From a bacterium (GTDB taxonomy: Bacteria > JAMCPX01): 20,262 nucleotides of DNA. Shown in pieces: positions 9,101-16,249 of this stretch; positions within the stretch are counted from its first letter, which is position 1; each line of letters opens with the position of its first letter. The DNA lies in assembly GCA_021787655.1 (NCBI GenBank), contig JAJYLM010000022.1, positions 1 through 20,262 of the forward strand, in the 5' to 3' direction. Both the position numbers and the translations under genes were made by a program. The notes under the pieces were generated by a model that was given only the letters and a program-made list of their open reading frames with translations, was not told the DNA's origin and ran no database searches.

Positions 9101-9250
9101 GAGATCGACAAGCCCATGGCGATCGTACTGATCGGCGGCCTGCTGACATCCACCCTGTTTACACTTATTGCATTGCCCGGCATGTACGTGGTAATAAACA
9201 AAGCAAGGGCAAAATCAAAAACGCTGAAAGGCGCTGGGGGACAATCATAA
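6155..9250 (+). CDS. RND-family efflux permease, second of two
   Basis: A 1031-residue RND pump subunit clearly different in sequence from the upstream permease. TM1 spans about 13-33, the TM2-6 block begins near 335, TM7 lies at about 522-540 and the last helical block starts near 859. TM4 reads GIMIDAAIIDTEN: a single relay aspartate (D401) followed by alanine, as in CusA/CzcA-type metal pumps, plus an extra aspartate D406. TM10 reads GLSVQKAILLVEY and resembles AcrB's GLSAKNAILIVEF, with lysine (K927) shifted one residue from the usual place. The start is supported by the typical amino end (hydrophobic TM1 after about 12 residues). It may form its own trimer or a mixed one with the first permease, as MdtB and MdtC do. 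Substrate unknown. Confidence 0.93.
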   Translation: MFKKIIHFSLTHRLLVLLSVALLTTGGIVAYGRLDRTLLPDLNSPIFKIFVPDPGLPSGYVEREITFPLEQAARGLPGVEKVWSKSKIGLSVIVVRFAWGTSYFQALELLSQRVASIVPELPPEIKPPVISNAADRMGEIVQYYLTGTVNPKELRAIAEYDVKYQLEMIPGIYDISNIGGDVAQYQVLVNMNRLKSYDLPIDDVVRAVRDNNVIFNGGYMIKGPVAYSVRGNGLIKNFSGLSRIVVATLAHTPVYLGDLATFHVGHQIRVGNAMVDGKTAVLGTVVKQYGLNAMPIIRAIRDKLESIRKSLPAGVVLRTYNDQSMLINAAITNLRDAIIIGTIAVIIIIFLIMADLSTTLVIAIIIPTAVIITFILMRLFNESLNVMSLGGLVVGLGIMIDAAIIDTENIFRHLKSKPDDPLLATLEGSLEVRRPVVYSTIIIIAVFLPLYTLPGFTGSIFKDFSFTVVTSIVIGFILSLTLTPVLAYMIMRKRAARATSDSPVERAVLSAYRPALGFSLRHPWAMIGIMLASLALVAGLSGFVRTGFLPQIDEGAILVKLHMPPGTSLEETTRRADEVSRILRHAPDVETVIAHMGRPAGAPKDEGIRKSGIFLKLVPWSKRKDSVAQIDDWIRTHVPSTRDVQIILTTPNTERIQEALSGITAGGSLTIKIFGNDPKVLDNNGALLYTMLSKIKGITDLYEEQTARSPGISIKLDRTKLGIYGITPRQAGSDIQTAVAGSVATVIRQGIRHYDVFVRAQRRFRDSLQGISGLLIDAANGTKIPLSYVADVRYQAAPFIVRRENMEGVLELSCNIAGRSTSRVVSDIHKALRSLNLPPGYSVELGGEYRTQSQMVKSIIGIMVVIAGVIFIVLYTAFDSFAVAGLVLLFIPFSLIGGVLAMIITHTSLNISSIIGFLAHFGLSVQKAILLVEYILYNKASGMDDYESARHAGLTRMRPVLMTALSASVAVLPLALGIGTGAEIDKPMAIVLIGGLLTSTLFTLIALPGMYVVINKARAKSKTLKGAGGQS

Positions 9251-9276
9251 AGAACACATTTTCAAAAGCAGCAATC

Positions 9277-9603
9277 GTGGAGACCGTGGCCCAGAAACGG
9301 GACAACGTAGCGCTGACGATGAATCTTTTCTATCACAAGGTCAGACGTTTCATGGTGGTGCACTTCAGGATAAAGTATGTCCGGGAGAGCATCGATGTAC
9401 GGGAGGGTGCCTGCGATCAGTGCGGCCAGTGCTGCAAGATTATCGTCCAGTGTCCCTTCCTGTCGGAAGCAGACGGTCATACCTCGTGCCGGATCTATAA
9501 ATTGAGGCCGCTCCAGTGCAGGGCGTTTCCCCTCCACGACAACGATCTGAGGGACATCGAGTACAAGTGTTCGTTCAGGTTCAGAAACACCGATGACGCC
9601 TGA
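9277..9603 (+). CDS. YkgJ-like CxxCxxCC metal-binding protein
   Basis: A small protein of about 108 residues with the signature of the YkgJ/CxxCxxCC family: C46-x2-C49-x2-C52-C53, followed by C59, C71, C81 and C98. The segment CRIYKLRPLQCRAFP is the family's second hallmark. Members are thought to bind zinc or an iron-sulfur cluster; their biochemical role is largely unknown. The start is uncertain: GTG at 9277 has no Shine-Dalgarno, while GTG at 9286 has GGAG close upstream, and both lie before the conserved part. The gene begins 26 bp after the second permease and overlaps miaA by 11 bp, so it is probably co-transcribed with both. Confidence 0.82.
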   Translation: METVAQKRDNVALTMNLFYHKVRRFMVVHFRIKYVRESIDVREGACDQCGQCCKIIVQCPFLSEADGHTSCRIYKLRPLQCRAFPLHDNDLRDIEYKCSFRFRNTDDA

Positions 9604-10564
9604 CACCGCCGATCCTTCTGCCCTCCAAAAAATCGTAATCATAGCGGGACCGACCGCTACCGGAAAGACACCGTGCGCCATCGAACTTGCGCTGTCGCTG
9701 GGCGGTGAAATCGTGAACTGCGACTCCCGTCAGGTATATCGCTCGATGGACATCGGCACTGCAAAACCAGACCGTGAACAGCTTACAACCGTGCCCCATG
9801 CCATGATAGACGTCGTCGACCCCTCGGTCCGGTTCAGTTCCGCGCAGTATGTGACGATGGCGGATGCCTGCATCAGCGACATGACGGCCAGAGGGAAGGT
9901 TCCGTTTGTCACGGGCGGAACAGGTTTTTATATCAAGGCATTACTGCACGGCCTTGCCCCGATACCGCCCCTCGATGATGCCGTGCGCGAGGACATCAGG
10001 AGCCGGCAGCGGCTGGAGGGCAACGATGCTCTGTTTGAAGAGCTGAAACGGGTCGATCCTGAAGACGCTGCCCGTATCAGGAAAAACGACACCTACCGCC
10101 TGGTCCGGGCGCTCGAGGTCTTCACCGCGACCGGCAGGCCCCTGTACGGATATACGGACGAACATAGATTTACCTATGAAAAATACGCATACCTCTATAT
10201 AATCCTGCATGATCCCGACAAGATACGCTACCATGCCGCCATCGACCAGCGTGTGGACGGCATGATTGCCCGTGGACTGGTCGATGAGGCGCAATGGCTG
10301 CTCAGGCAGGGGTACAGCCCGGACCTGCCGTCAATGAAGACCGTGGGGTACAGGGAGATCTTCGATTACCTGAACCAGGGAACCGACCTTGCAACGGCGG
10401 CAGGGCTTATCAAGCAGCATACCAGGGCCTACGCTAAAAGGCAGGTCACCTGGTTTAAAGGCATAAAAAATGCAATATGGATTAATATGCATGACAGTAA
10501 GGACAGGATACAGGAGATTATAAAGGGGTTTATTTATGCCAAAAACACCGAACGGTTTCATTAA
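9593..10564 (+). CDS. miaA: tRNA dimethylallyltransferase MiaA
   Basis: A 323-residue enzyme that transfers the dimethylallyl group from DMAPP to N6 of A37 in tRNAs reading codons that begin with U, a cytoplasmic step in tRNA modification. The P-loop GPTATGKT is at residues 19-26, and the diagnostic segment DSRQVYRSMDIGTAKP at 44-59 includes the substrate-binding aspartate. The C-terminal RAYAKRQVTWF is also typical. Length is normal. The ATG lies inside the end of the upstream gene (11-bp overlap) without a clear Shine-Dalgarno, suggesting translational coupling. Its own 3' end overlaps the regulator gene by 29 bp. Identification is secure. Confidence 0.96.
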   Translation: MTPDTADPSALQKIVIIAGPTATGKTPCAIELALSLGGEIVNCDSRQVYRSMDIGTAKPDREQLTTVPHAMIDVVDPSVRFSSAQYVTMADACISDMTARGKVPFVTGGTGFYIKALLHGLAPIPPLDDAVREDIRSRQRLEGNDALFEELKRVDPEDAARIRKNDTYRLVRALEVFTATGRPLYGYTDEHRFTYEKYAYLYIILHDPDKIRYHAAIDQRVDGMIARGLVDEAQWLLRQGYSPDLPSMKTVGYREIFDYLNQGTDLATAAGLIKQHTRAYAKRQVTWFKGIKNAIWINMHDSKDRIQEIIKGFIYAKNTERFH

Positions 10565-12134
10565 ACAGCTGAACAATAAGAAAAAACAGCTGACGGTTGT
10601 GTACGAGGTCAGTAAGCAACTGGCATCGGGCATAGACTTTGCCGCGTCCATTCATTCGAGCCTGAAGCTGCTCGCAACATACCTCGACATACAGCGGATA
10701 GCGTTGTTTCTGTACGAACCGGAAGCAAAGGAGTTTGCGATCCACTATTCCTACGGCTTTACGCATGAGGAGCGCGCAAAGGGCAGGTACAAGCTGGGAG
10801 AGGGCATAACCGGCAAGGTCGGAAAGAGCGGCGTGCCTATCGTGCTTCCCGACGTCCAGGATGAGCCGATGTTCATGAACAAGACCGGCAAAGAGCTGAA
10901 AAAGGACTCCCTCTCGTACATCGCGGTTCCGGTCAAGATCGAGAGAAAGGTCGTTGCGGTTTTGAGCGTCCAGAAGACGCTGACCGAGGACAGTTCATTC
11001 GAAGAGGATGTCAACCTGCTGTCCATGGTGGCGGCACTCATGGGACAGGCAATGAGCCTGAACCAGAGGATAGAAAAACAGCGGCAGGACATGGAACAGG
11101 AGAAGTCCGTCCTGATCAAGGAATTGAAATCGAAATACCGCCCCGAGAACATCATCGGTATCAGCCCGGGCATCGAGGAGGTGTTCGAGATCATCGACCG
11201 GGTGAGCCCCACGAAGGCCACGGTGCTACTCAGAGGCGAGAGCGGGACCGGCAAGGAACTCGTGGCGCGCGCCATTCATTTTCACAGCCCCAGGGCAGGA
11301 AAGCCGTTCGTGAAGATGAACTGCGCAGCACTGCCGGACACACTGCTCGAGAGCGAACTGTTCGGACATGAAAAGGGCGCGTTTACCGGCGCTTACGAGG
11401 CGAAGAAGGGAAGGTTCGAGCTTGCGAGCGAGGGCACGATCTTTCTCGATGAGATCGGAGAGATCAGCCTGTCGACGCAGGCAAAGCTCCTGCGGGTTAT
11501 CCAGGAGAAGCGTTTCGAGCGGCTGGGCGGCAACAGGACCATAGAGGCGGATGTCAGGATCATTGCAGCGACGAACAGCGACCTCGAGAAGGGCATCAAA
11601 AACAAGACATTCAGGGAAGACCTGTATTACCGGCTCAACGTCGTCCCTATATTCATGCCCCCGCTGCGCGAGCGGAAAGAGGACATTTCCCTGCTGGTCG
11701 AGTACTTCCTGAACCGGTTCAACAAGGAGCACGGCAAGGCTCTGAAACTGTCCGGGCAGGCAATGGGCTTCATGATCGATTACAACTGGCCGGGCAATGT
11801 CCGCGAGCTCGAGAACATGATCGAACGGACCGTGATCATGACGCGGGGCAGCGTGATTGAGGTGAGCGATATTCCTCTCCCGATCATCAACAGCGGTCAG
11901 GAACAGGCGCACGCAGCGCGTCCCCGTCAGACGGTGTTCGACCACTACAAGCTCGACACCATGGTCGAAGACATGGAGAAGAGCAGGATCATCGATGCAC
12001 TGAAAAAGACCAACGGCGTCAAGGCGAAGGCTGCACGCATGCTCGGTATCACCCAGCGCCAGCTCGGGTACAAGATCGTCAAATACAAGATCGGCATCGC
12101 TGTGGATGCAGGCGTCAGAAACACGGAACAGTGA
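10536..12134 (+). CDS. NifA-like sigma-54-dependent transcriptional activator (GAF-AAA+-HTH)
   Basis: A 532-residue bacterial enhancer-binding protein. An N-terminal GAF sensor domain covers about 20-175 and a short charged linker follows. The AAA+ domain has Walker A GESGTGKE (234-241), the sigma-54 contact loop GAFTGA (281-286) and Walker B with D305-E306. The C-terminal Fis-type helix-turn-helix (about 496-518, KAKAARMLGITQRQLGYKI) is strongly NifA-like. There is no response-regulator receiver domain, so it is not NtrC. The linker before the HTH lacks the cysteines of oxygen-sensitive NifA proteins. The ATG overlaps miaA by 29 bp and has AAAGGGG upstream. glnA with its sigma-54 promoter follows directly, and two amt genes have matching promoters, so nitrogen control is the likely job. 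The GAF ligand is unknown, and control of other sigma-54 genes is possible. Confidence 0.9.
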   Translation: MPKTPNGFIKQLNNKKKQLTVVYEVSKQLASGIDFAASIHSSLKLLATYLDIQRIALFLYEPEAKEFAIHYSYGFTHEERAKGRYKLGEGITGKVGKSGVPIVLPDVQDEPMFMNKTGKELKKDSLSYIAVPVKIERKVVAVLSVQKTLTEDSSFEEDVNLLSMVAALMGQAMSLNQRIEKQRQDMEQEKSVLIKELKSKYRPENIIGISPGIEEVFEIIDRVSPTKATVLLRGESGTGKELVARAIHFHSPRAGKPFVKMNCAALPDTLLESELFGHEKGAFTGAYEAKKGRFELASEGTIFLDEIGEISLSTQAKLLRVIQEKRFERLGGNRTIEADVRIIAATNSDLEKGIKNKTFREDLYYRLNVVPIFMPPLRERKEDISLLVEYFLNRFNKEHGKALKLSGQAMGFMIDYNWPGNVRELENMIERTVIMTRGSVIEVSDIPLPIINSGQEQAHAARPRQTVFDHYKLDTMVEDMEKSRIIDALKKTNGVKAKAARMLGITQRQLGYKIVKYKIGIAVDAGVRNTEQ

Positions 12135-12148
12135 CAATGGATGGACAT

Positions 12149-12160
12149 TACAAAATTGTC
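12149..12160. promoter_or_regulatory. Putative activator site A upstream of glnA
   Basis: TACAAAATTGTC matches the shared element GACAAAWWTGTC at 11 of 12 positions and is nearly palindromic. It lies about 150 bp upstream of the expected sigma-54 start, a typical enhancer distance. Which protein binds is inferred. Confidence 0.5.
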
Positions 12161-12189
12161 ATAGAGTTACAATAAAGGTACACTGTAAT

Positions 12190-12201
12190 GACAAAAATGT
12201 A
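12190..12201. promoter_or_regulatory. Putative activator site B upstream of glnA
   Basis: GACAAAAATGTA matches the shared element at 11 of 12 positions and sits inside a wider imperfect inverted repeat (GTAATGACA and TGTATTAC, 12185-12205). It is 41 bp from site A, close to four helical turns, so both would lie on about the same face of the DNA. Confidence 0.5.
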
Positions 12202-12275
12202 TTACTCGTCGTGCTCCGGTAAAAACCGCCGGTGAGCCGCCTGCCCGTTCATTCGGAGTTGTTGACACAGAAACG

Positions 12276-12291
12276 TGGCATGCTATTTGCA
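12276..12291 (+). promoter_or_regulatory. Sigma-54 (-24/-12) promoter of glnA
   Basis: TGGCATGCTATTTGCA fits the consensus TGGCAC-N5-TTGCA at all but one defined position, with the invariant GG and GC exactly 10 bp apart. Transcription should begin near 12302, leaving a leader of about 22 nt that contains the strong ribosome site AGGAGGT (12314-12320) of glnA. Confidence 0.88.
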
Positions 12292-12323
12292 TTGAAATAA
12301 TTATCTTAAAAAGAGGAGGTACT

Positions 12324-13736
12324 ATGACACCAAAGGATGTATTAAAATTAATCGAGGAGAAGAAGATACGCTATGTAGACATGAAGTTTCTGGATTTTGT
12401 CGGAACATGGCAGCACTTCACCCTGCCTGTTCATGAACTCAAAGAGGACGTTTTCGAAGAGGGACTGGGGTTCGACGGCAGCAGTATCAGGGGATGGCAG
12501 CCGATCCACGCGAGTGACATGCTCGTCATTCCGGACGCCGAGACGGCCATTATCGATCCGTTTATGCAGGAATCGACCTTGAGCATCATCTGCAACATCC
12601 AGGACCCGATCACCAAGGAATACTACACACGGGATCCGAGGAACATTGCCCGCAAGGCAGAAAATTATTTGAAATCGACCGGTATCGGCGATATCGCCTA
12701 CTTCGGTCCCGAGCTTGAGTTTTTCATCTTCGACGACATCCGGTACGATCAGAGTGTCAATGCCGGCTATTACTTCATCGATTCTGTGGAAGGCCAGTGG
12801 AACACCGGCAGGATTGAGAACCCGAACCTCGGGTACAAACCCCGCTACAAGGAAGGGTACTTCCCGGTATCACCGACTGACTCCCAGACCGACATCAGGA
12901 GCGAGATCGTGACTGCCATGGAGAACGTCGGACTCAGGATAGAAAAGCACCACCACGAGGTTGCCACCGGCGGCCAGGCTGAGATCGACATGGTCTTCGA
13001 TTCACTGCTGCGCATGGGTGATCACGTGATGTGGTACAAGCACGTTGTCAAGAACATCGCGAACAAGCACGGCAAGACGGCAACGTTTATGCCCAAACCC
13101 CTGTTCGGCGACAATGGTTCCGGTATGCACACGCACCAGAGTATCTGGAAGGGCGGAAAGCCCCTGTTCGCAGGAAACGTCTACGGCGGCATGAGTGAAC
13201 TTGCCATGCACTACATCGGCGGCATCCTGAAACATGCACCGGCGATCTGTGCGTTCACCAACCCGACCACGAATTCCTACCGGCGGCTTGTTCCGGGCTT
13301 CGAGGCACCGGTGAACCTTGCGTATTCGAGCAGAAACAGATCTGCTTCGATCCGAATTCCGATGTATTCACCGTCACCGAAATCCAAGAGGATCGAAGTC
13401 AGGTTCCCGGACCCGGCATCGAACAGCTATCTGGCATTTTCAGCCATGCTCATGGCAGGTCTTGACGGTATCCAGAACAAGATCAAGCCCGGTGAACCGC
13501 TCGACAAGGACATCTACGGACTTTCTCCTGAGGAACTGAAGAACGTACCGAGCACGCCCGGCAGCCTGGAAGAGGCGCTCAACGCACTGAAGAAGGACCA
13601 CGAGTTCCTGCTGAAGGGAGACGTGTTCACCTCGGACGTCATCGAGACATGGATCGAGTATAAGACCAAGGCAGAGGTCAACCCGGTCAAACTGAGGCCG
13701 GTTCCCCTCGAGTTCAATTTGTACTTCGACGCATAA
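12324..13736 (+). CDS. glnA: Glutamine synthetase type I
   Basis: A 470-residue type I glutamine synthetase, the dodecameric cytoplasmic enzyme that makes glutamine from glutamate, ammonium and ATP. The N-terminal beta-grasp domain contains GLGFDGSSIRGW (about 49-60). Active-site segments include GPELEFF (about 128-134), GSGMHTHQS (about 266-274) and NRSASIRIP (about 337-345). Tyr398 in DKDIYGLSPEE corresponds to the adenylylation tyrosine of the enterobacterial enzyme, indicating the GSI-beta type and probable control by GlnE. The start has a strong AGGAGGT three bases upstream. A sigma-54 promoter precedes it and an intrinsic terminator follows, so it is its own transcription unit just behind its likely activator. 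Identification is secure. Confidence 0.97.
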   Translation: MTPKDVLKLIEEKKIRYVDMKFLDFVGTWQHFTLPVHELKEDVFEEGLGFDGSSIRGWQPIHASDMLVIPDAETAIIDPFMQESTLSIICNIQDPITKEYYTRDPRNIARKAENYLKSTGIGDIAYFGPELEFFIFDDIRYDQSVNAGYYFIDSVEGQWNTGRIENPNLGYKPRYKEGYFPVSPTDSQTDIRSEIVTAMENVGLRIEKHHHEVATGGQAEIDMVFDSLLRMGDHVMWYKHVVKNIANKHGKTATFMPKPLFGDNGSGMHTHQSIWKGGKPLFAGNVYGGMSELAMHYIGGILKHAPAICAFTNPTTNSYRRLVPGFEAPVNLAYSSRNRSASIRIPMYSPSPKSKRIEVRFPDPASNSYLAFSAMLMAGLDGIQNKIKPGEPLDKDIYGLSPEELKNVPSTPGSLEEALNALKKDHEFLLKGDVFTSDVIETWIEYKTKAEVNPVKLRPVPLEFNLYFDA

Positions 13737-13754
13737 CCACAGTCAGAATAATGC

Positions 13755-13782
13755 AGGGGCGGTTTTCAACCGCCCCTTTTTT
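13755..13782 (+). terminator. Intrinsic terminator of glnA
   Basis: GGGGCGGTT (13756-13764), loop TTC, AACCGCCCC (13768-13776) and six T residues (13777-13782) form a textbook rho-independent terminator 19 bp after the glnA stop. Confidence 0.93.
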
Positions 13783-13784
13783 GC

Positions 13785-14504
13785 ATGAAGCCATCCATTG
13801 CCATTATACGTCACATCGGTGTCGAAGGACCCGGTACGATTGGTGATGTTCTTGAAAGCCGCGGGCTTTCCTGCACCTTCATCGATGCATGGAAGGACCC
13901 GATTCCTCAGAATGCAGACGGTTTTGCAGCGGTCGTTATTCTCGGAGGTCCCATGGGAGTTTACGAACAGGACGTCTATCCGTTTCTACGGCCGGAGCTG
14001 TCATTTATCAGGAATACGCACGAAGCACAGATACCGGTGATAGGCATTTGTCTTGGCTCCCAGATGGTTGCCCAGGCGCTGGGCGGCAGGGTATATAAAG
14101 GCGGCACCAAGGAGATCGGATGGTACAACGTTCACTGTATGCCTGGAGCGGCGGGCGACAGGCTCTTTGGTACGGTATGTGCCCGCGATGGGTCATCCGA
14201 AGGCATCAAGGTGTTTCAATGGCATGGAGATACCTTTGATTTGCCGGATGGAGCTGTAGTGCTTGCCGGTTCAGCTCTCTACAGGAACCAGGCATTCCGC
14301 ATGGGGAATAGCTACGGGCTGCAATTCCACGTCGAGGTCAGGGAGACCGATATCAGAAACTGGATTCATGAATACAAGGCTGAACTGGCCACCCTGAAGG
14401 CGACGGTCGATCCGGAAGTCATTCTGCGCGATACTGCGTTGTATGTTCACCGGCTGAACGAAATGAGCAGAGAGATTTTTTCTGCGTTTTTCGCCGGGCT
14501 ATGA
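13785..14504 (+). CDS. Class I glutamine amidotransferase domain protein
   Basis: A 239-residue stand-alone class I glutaminase domain similar to the amidotransferase part of GMP synthase. The oxyanion motif GGPMGVYE is at 54-61, the nucleophile C89 lies in GICLGSQ, and the H182/E184 pair lies in QFHVE, so the catalytic triad is complete. The amino acceptor partner is unknown; such proteins are often just called GMP-synthase-like. The N-terminal IIRHIGVEGPG is the usual beginning of the family, so the ATG at 13785 must be at or near the true start. It sits two bases after the T-run of the glnA terminator and has no Shine-Dalgarno. Expression may depend on read-through from glnA or on an unrecognised start. 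Position next to glnA suggests glutamine-linked metabolism. Confidence 0.87.
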   Translation: MKPSIAIIRHIGVEGPGTIGDVLESRGLSCTFIDAWKDPIPQNADGFAAVVILGGPMGVYEQDVYPFLRPELSFIRNTHEAQIPVIGICLGSQMVAQALGGRVYKGGTKEIGWYNVHCMPGAAGDRLFGTVCARDGSSEGIKVFQWHGDTFDLPDGAVVLAGSALYRNQAFRMGNSYGLQFHVEVRETDIRNWIHEYKAELATLKATVDPEVILRDTALYVHRLNEMSREIFSAFFAGL

Positions 14505-14528
14505 ACGAATGCAGACGAACCTGAAGAA

Positions 14529-14556
14529 ATTAAAGATTCAAGATTAAAGATTCAAG
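14529..14556. repeat. Two exact tandem copies of a 14-bp AT-rich unit
   Basis: ATTAAAGATTCAAG occurs at 14529-14542 and again at 14543-14556 with no mismatch. The reverse complement is present at 2851-2864 and related words at 361-404. The copies lie in the 224-bp spacer before the first amt gene, upstream of its control sites. Confidence 0.85.
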
Positions 14557-14618
14557 ACCGATCCTGACAATTCGTAACGTCGTCAAGCCAGTAAACCATT
14601 CCCATAATGTTATACTGT

Positions 14619-14630
14619 GACAAATATGTC
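14619..14630. promoter_or_regulatory. Putative activator site A upstream of the first amt gene
   Basis: GACAAATATGTC is an imperfect palindrome matching GACAAAWWTGTC at every position. It starts 54 bp before the sigma-54 promoter and exactly 22 bp before site B. Confidence 0.55.
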
Positions 14631-14640
14631 TCTCATTTGT

Positions 14641-14652
14641 GACAATAATGTT
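14641..14652. promoter_or_regulatory. Putative activator site B upstream of the first amt gene
   Basis: GACAATAATGTT is a weaker copy of the shared element. It starts 32 bp before the sigma-54 promoter, closer than most enhancer sites. The 22-bp pair spacing is identical in the second amt unit. Confidence 0.45.
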
Positions 14653-14672
14653 GCATTCGTACAAAAAAACGC

Positions 14673-14688
14673 TGGCATATAAACTGCA
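14673..14688 (+). promoter_or_regulatory. Sigma-54 promoter of the first amt gene
   Basis: TGGCATATAAACTGCA has the invariant GG and GC with the correct 10-bp spacing. The expected start near 14699 gives a leader of about 30 nt before the ATG at 14729. The promoter excludes the longer in-frame start at 14639. Confidence 0.83.
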
Positions 14689-14728
14689 CATTACAAATTT
14701 GTTCTATTATTACGATAAAGGAGATACG

Positions 14729-16045
14729 ATGAAGAATCTTGGAACCAAGATACTGTTGTTTTTTACGACACTCCTGATACCTTCAATCTCTTTTGCAGAT
14801 GCAGGGACGGCTGCGGTGCAGAAGATCAGTGCGGGAGATACGTCATTTGTCCTCGTTGCAACGGCGCTCGTCATGCTGATGACACCGGGTCTTGCGCTGT
14901 TTTACGGCGGCATGGTGAGGAGGAAGAACGTACTCGCCACCATCATGCAGAGCTTTATACTGCTCGCAGTCATCAGCGTCCAGTGGGTTGTCTTCGGCTA
15001 CAGCCTTGCGTTTGGTCCTGATGTTCACGGCATTATCGGCAGCCTCGCATGGTTCGGTCTGAACCACGTCGGACTGGCACCGGACCCTGCGTATGCATCC
15101 ACGATTCCCAACCAGGCATTCATGATATTCCAGATGATGTTTGCGATCATTACCCCGGGTCTTATTACCGGTGCGTTTGCAGAGCGGATGAAGTTCAGCA
15201 CATTCGTGTTGTTCGCGATCCTGTGGTCCACGCTTGTTTATGACCCTGTGGCCCACTGGGTGTGGGGGGCAGGGGGATGGCTGCGGTCCATGGGTATCCT
15301 TGATTTTGCAGGGGGACTTGTCGTCCACCTGAGCTCCGGCATTGCGGCTCTGGCTGCGGTCATCGTCATCGGCAAGCGGCATCATTACGGCAAAGAAGCG
15401 TACATGCCGCACAACCTCACCATGACCCTTCTCGGAACGGCGCTGCTGTGGTTCGGATGGTTCGGGTTCAATGCGGGCAGCGCACTCTCGGCAGGCGCCC
15501 TTGCGACCACTGCGTTTGTCGCAACCAATGTCGCCGGTGCTGCAGGGACACTCGGCTGGGTCGTTTTCGAATGGATGAAGAAAGGCAAGCCGACGATCCT
15601 CGGTGCGGCGAGCGGTGCTGTCGCTGGCCTTGCCACGATTACGCCTGCATCGGGTTTCGTCTCCCCGATCGCAGCCCTTATCATTGGGTTTGTTGCCGGA
15701 GGCGTGTGCTACTATACCGTCAACCTCAAGTTCAAGTTCGGATACGATGACGCCCTTGATGTGGTCGGTGTTCACGGCGTCGGCGGGGTTTTGGGAGTAC
15801 TGCTCACGGGTCTGTTTGCGAGCCTCGCGGTCAATGCCGCCGGTGCAAACGGCCTGTTGTTCGGTAATTCAAAGCAGTTTGTCGTCCAGTTGATCGGTGT
15901 CCTGGCGATCACTGCCTACAGCTTTATCGCGACGGTCGTGATCCTCAAGGTGCTCGACATGGTGATGGGCCTGCGCGTGACCCGGGAAGAGGAAATTTCC
16001 GGTCTTGACGTCGCACAGCACGGTGAAGAAGGCTACAACATGTAA
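14729..16045 (+). CDS. amt: Ammonium transporter (Amt family), first copy
   Basis: A 438-residue Amt/MEP/Rh-family ammonium channel of the inner membrane. The start at 14729 is supported by AAGGAG five bases upstream (14718-14723) and by the sigma-54 promoter lying 5' of it. A signal peptide (about 1-24, ending SFADA) precedes the conserved core with its 11 expected helices. The pore twin histidines are present as H176 (DPVAHWVWGAGGW) and H349 (GVHGVGG). The tail ends LDVAQHGEEGYNM; the C-terminal region of Amt proteins is involved in gating. It is highly similar to the next gene along its whole length, and control region and terminator are also duplicated. No glnK gene is adjacent, although Amt is normally regulated by GlnK. 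Ammonium uptake under nitrogen limitation is the expected role. Confidence 0.95.
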   Translation: MKNLGTKILLFFTTLLIPSISFADAGTAAVQKISAGDTSFVLVATALVMLMTPGLALFYGGMVRRKNVLATIMQSFILLAVISVQWVVFGYSLAFGPDVHGIIGSLAWFGLNHVGLAPDPAYASTIPNQAFMIFQMMFAIITPGLITGAFAERMKFSTFVLFAILWSTLVYDPVAHWVWGAGGWLRSMGILDFAGGLVVHLSSGIAALAAVIVIGKRHHYGKEAYMPHNLTMTLLGTALLWFGWFGFNAGSALSAGALATTAFVATNVAGAAGTLGWVVFEWMKKGKPTILGAASGAVAGLATITPASGFVSPIAALIIGFVAGGVCYYTVNLKFKFGYDDALDVVGVHGVGGVLGVLLTGLFASLAVNAAGANGLLFGNSKQFVVQLIGVLAITAYSFIATVVILKVLDMVMGLRVTREEEISGLDVAQHGEEGYNM

Positions 16046-16084
16046 CATTCCGGGATACCCGGTTCTGCGGGCGATCCCAGCGAG

Positions 16085-16117
16085 AAGGACGTGGACATGT
16101 ACCACGTCCTTTTTTTA
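16085..16117 (+). terminator. Intrinsic terminator of the first amt gene
   Basis: AAGGACGTGG (16085-16094) pairs with CCACGTCCTT (16102-16111) around a 7-nt loop and runs into seven T residues. A small CCGGG-ATA-CCCGG stem just after the stop codon is also conserved in the second copy. Confidence 0.92.
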
Positions 16118-16191
16118 TTTCTTTTATTCAGCCAAAGGCTGATCCGCCCAGGGGGAAGATTCGCCTTCGGTGGAGATCCATTAAAGATACA

Positions 16192-16228
16192 AAATCCCCC
16201 TTTAACAAAAGGTGATGAAGGGGGATTT
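16192..16228. repeat. Inverted repeat in the spacer between the amt units
   Basis: AAATCCCCCTT (16192-16202) and AAGGGGGATTT (16218-16228) are perfect 11-bp arms around 15 bp. The arms resemble those of the hairpins at 6038-6121, suggesting one repeat family. The 16118-16371 spacer contains no gene; apart from this and the next palindrome it shows only weak local repeats. Confidence 0.8.
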
Positions 16229-16249
16229 CTTGCATTCCCTTTTTAATGA

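Noticed and set aside
14639..14728. Longer N-terminus for the first Amt protein
   Set aside because: The in-frame extension contains the sigma-54 promoter and an activator site and ends just before a good ribosome site at 14718. The 14729 start also gives a signal peptide and the same length as the second copy.
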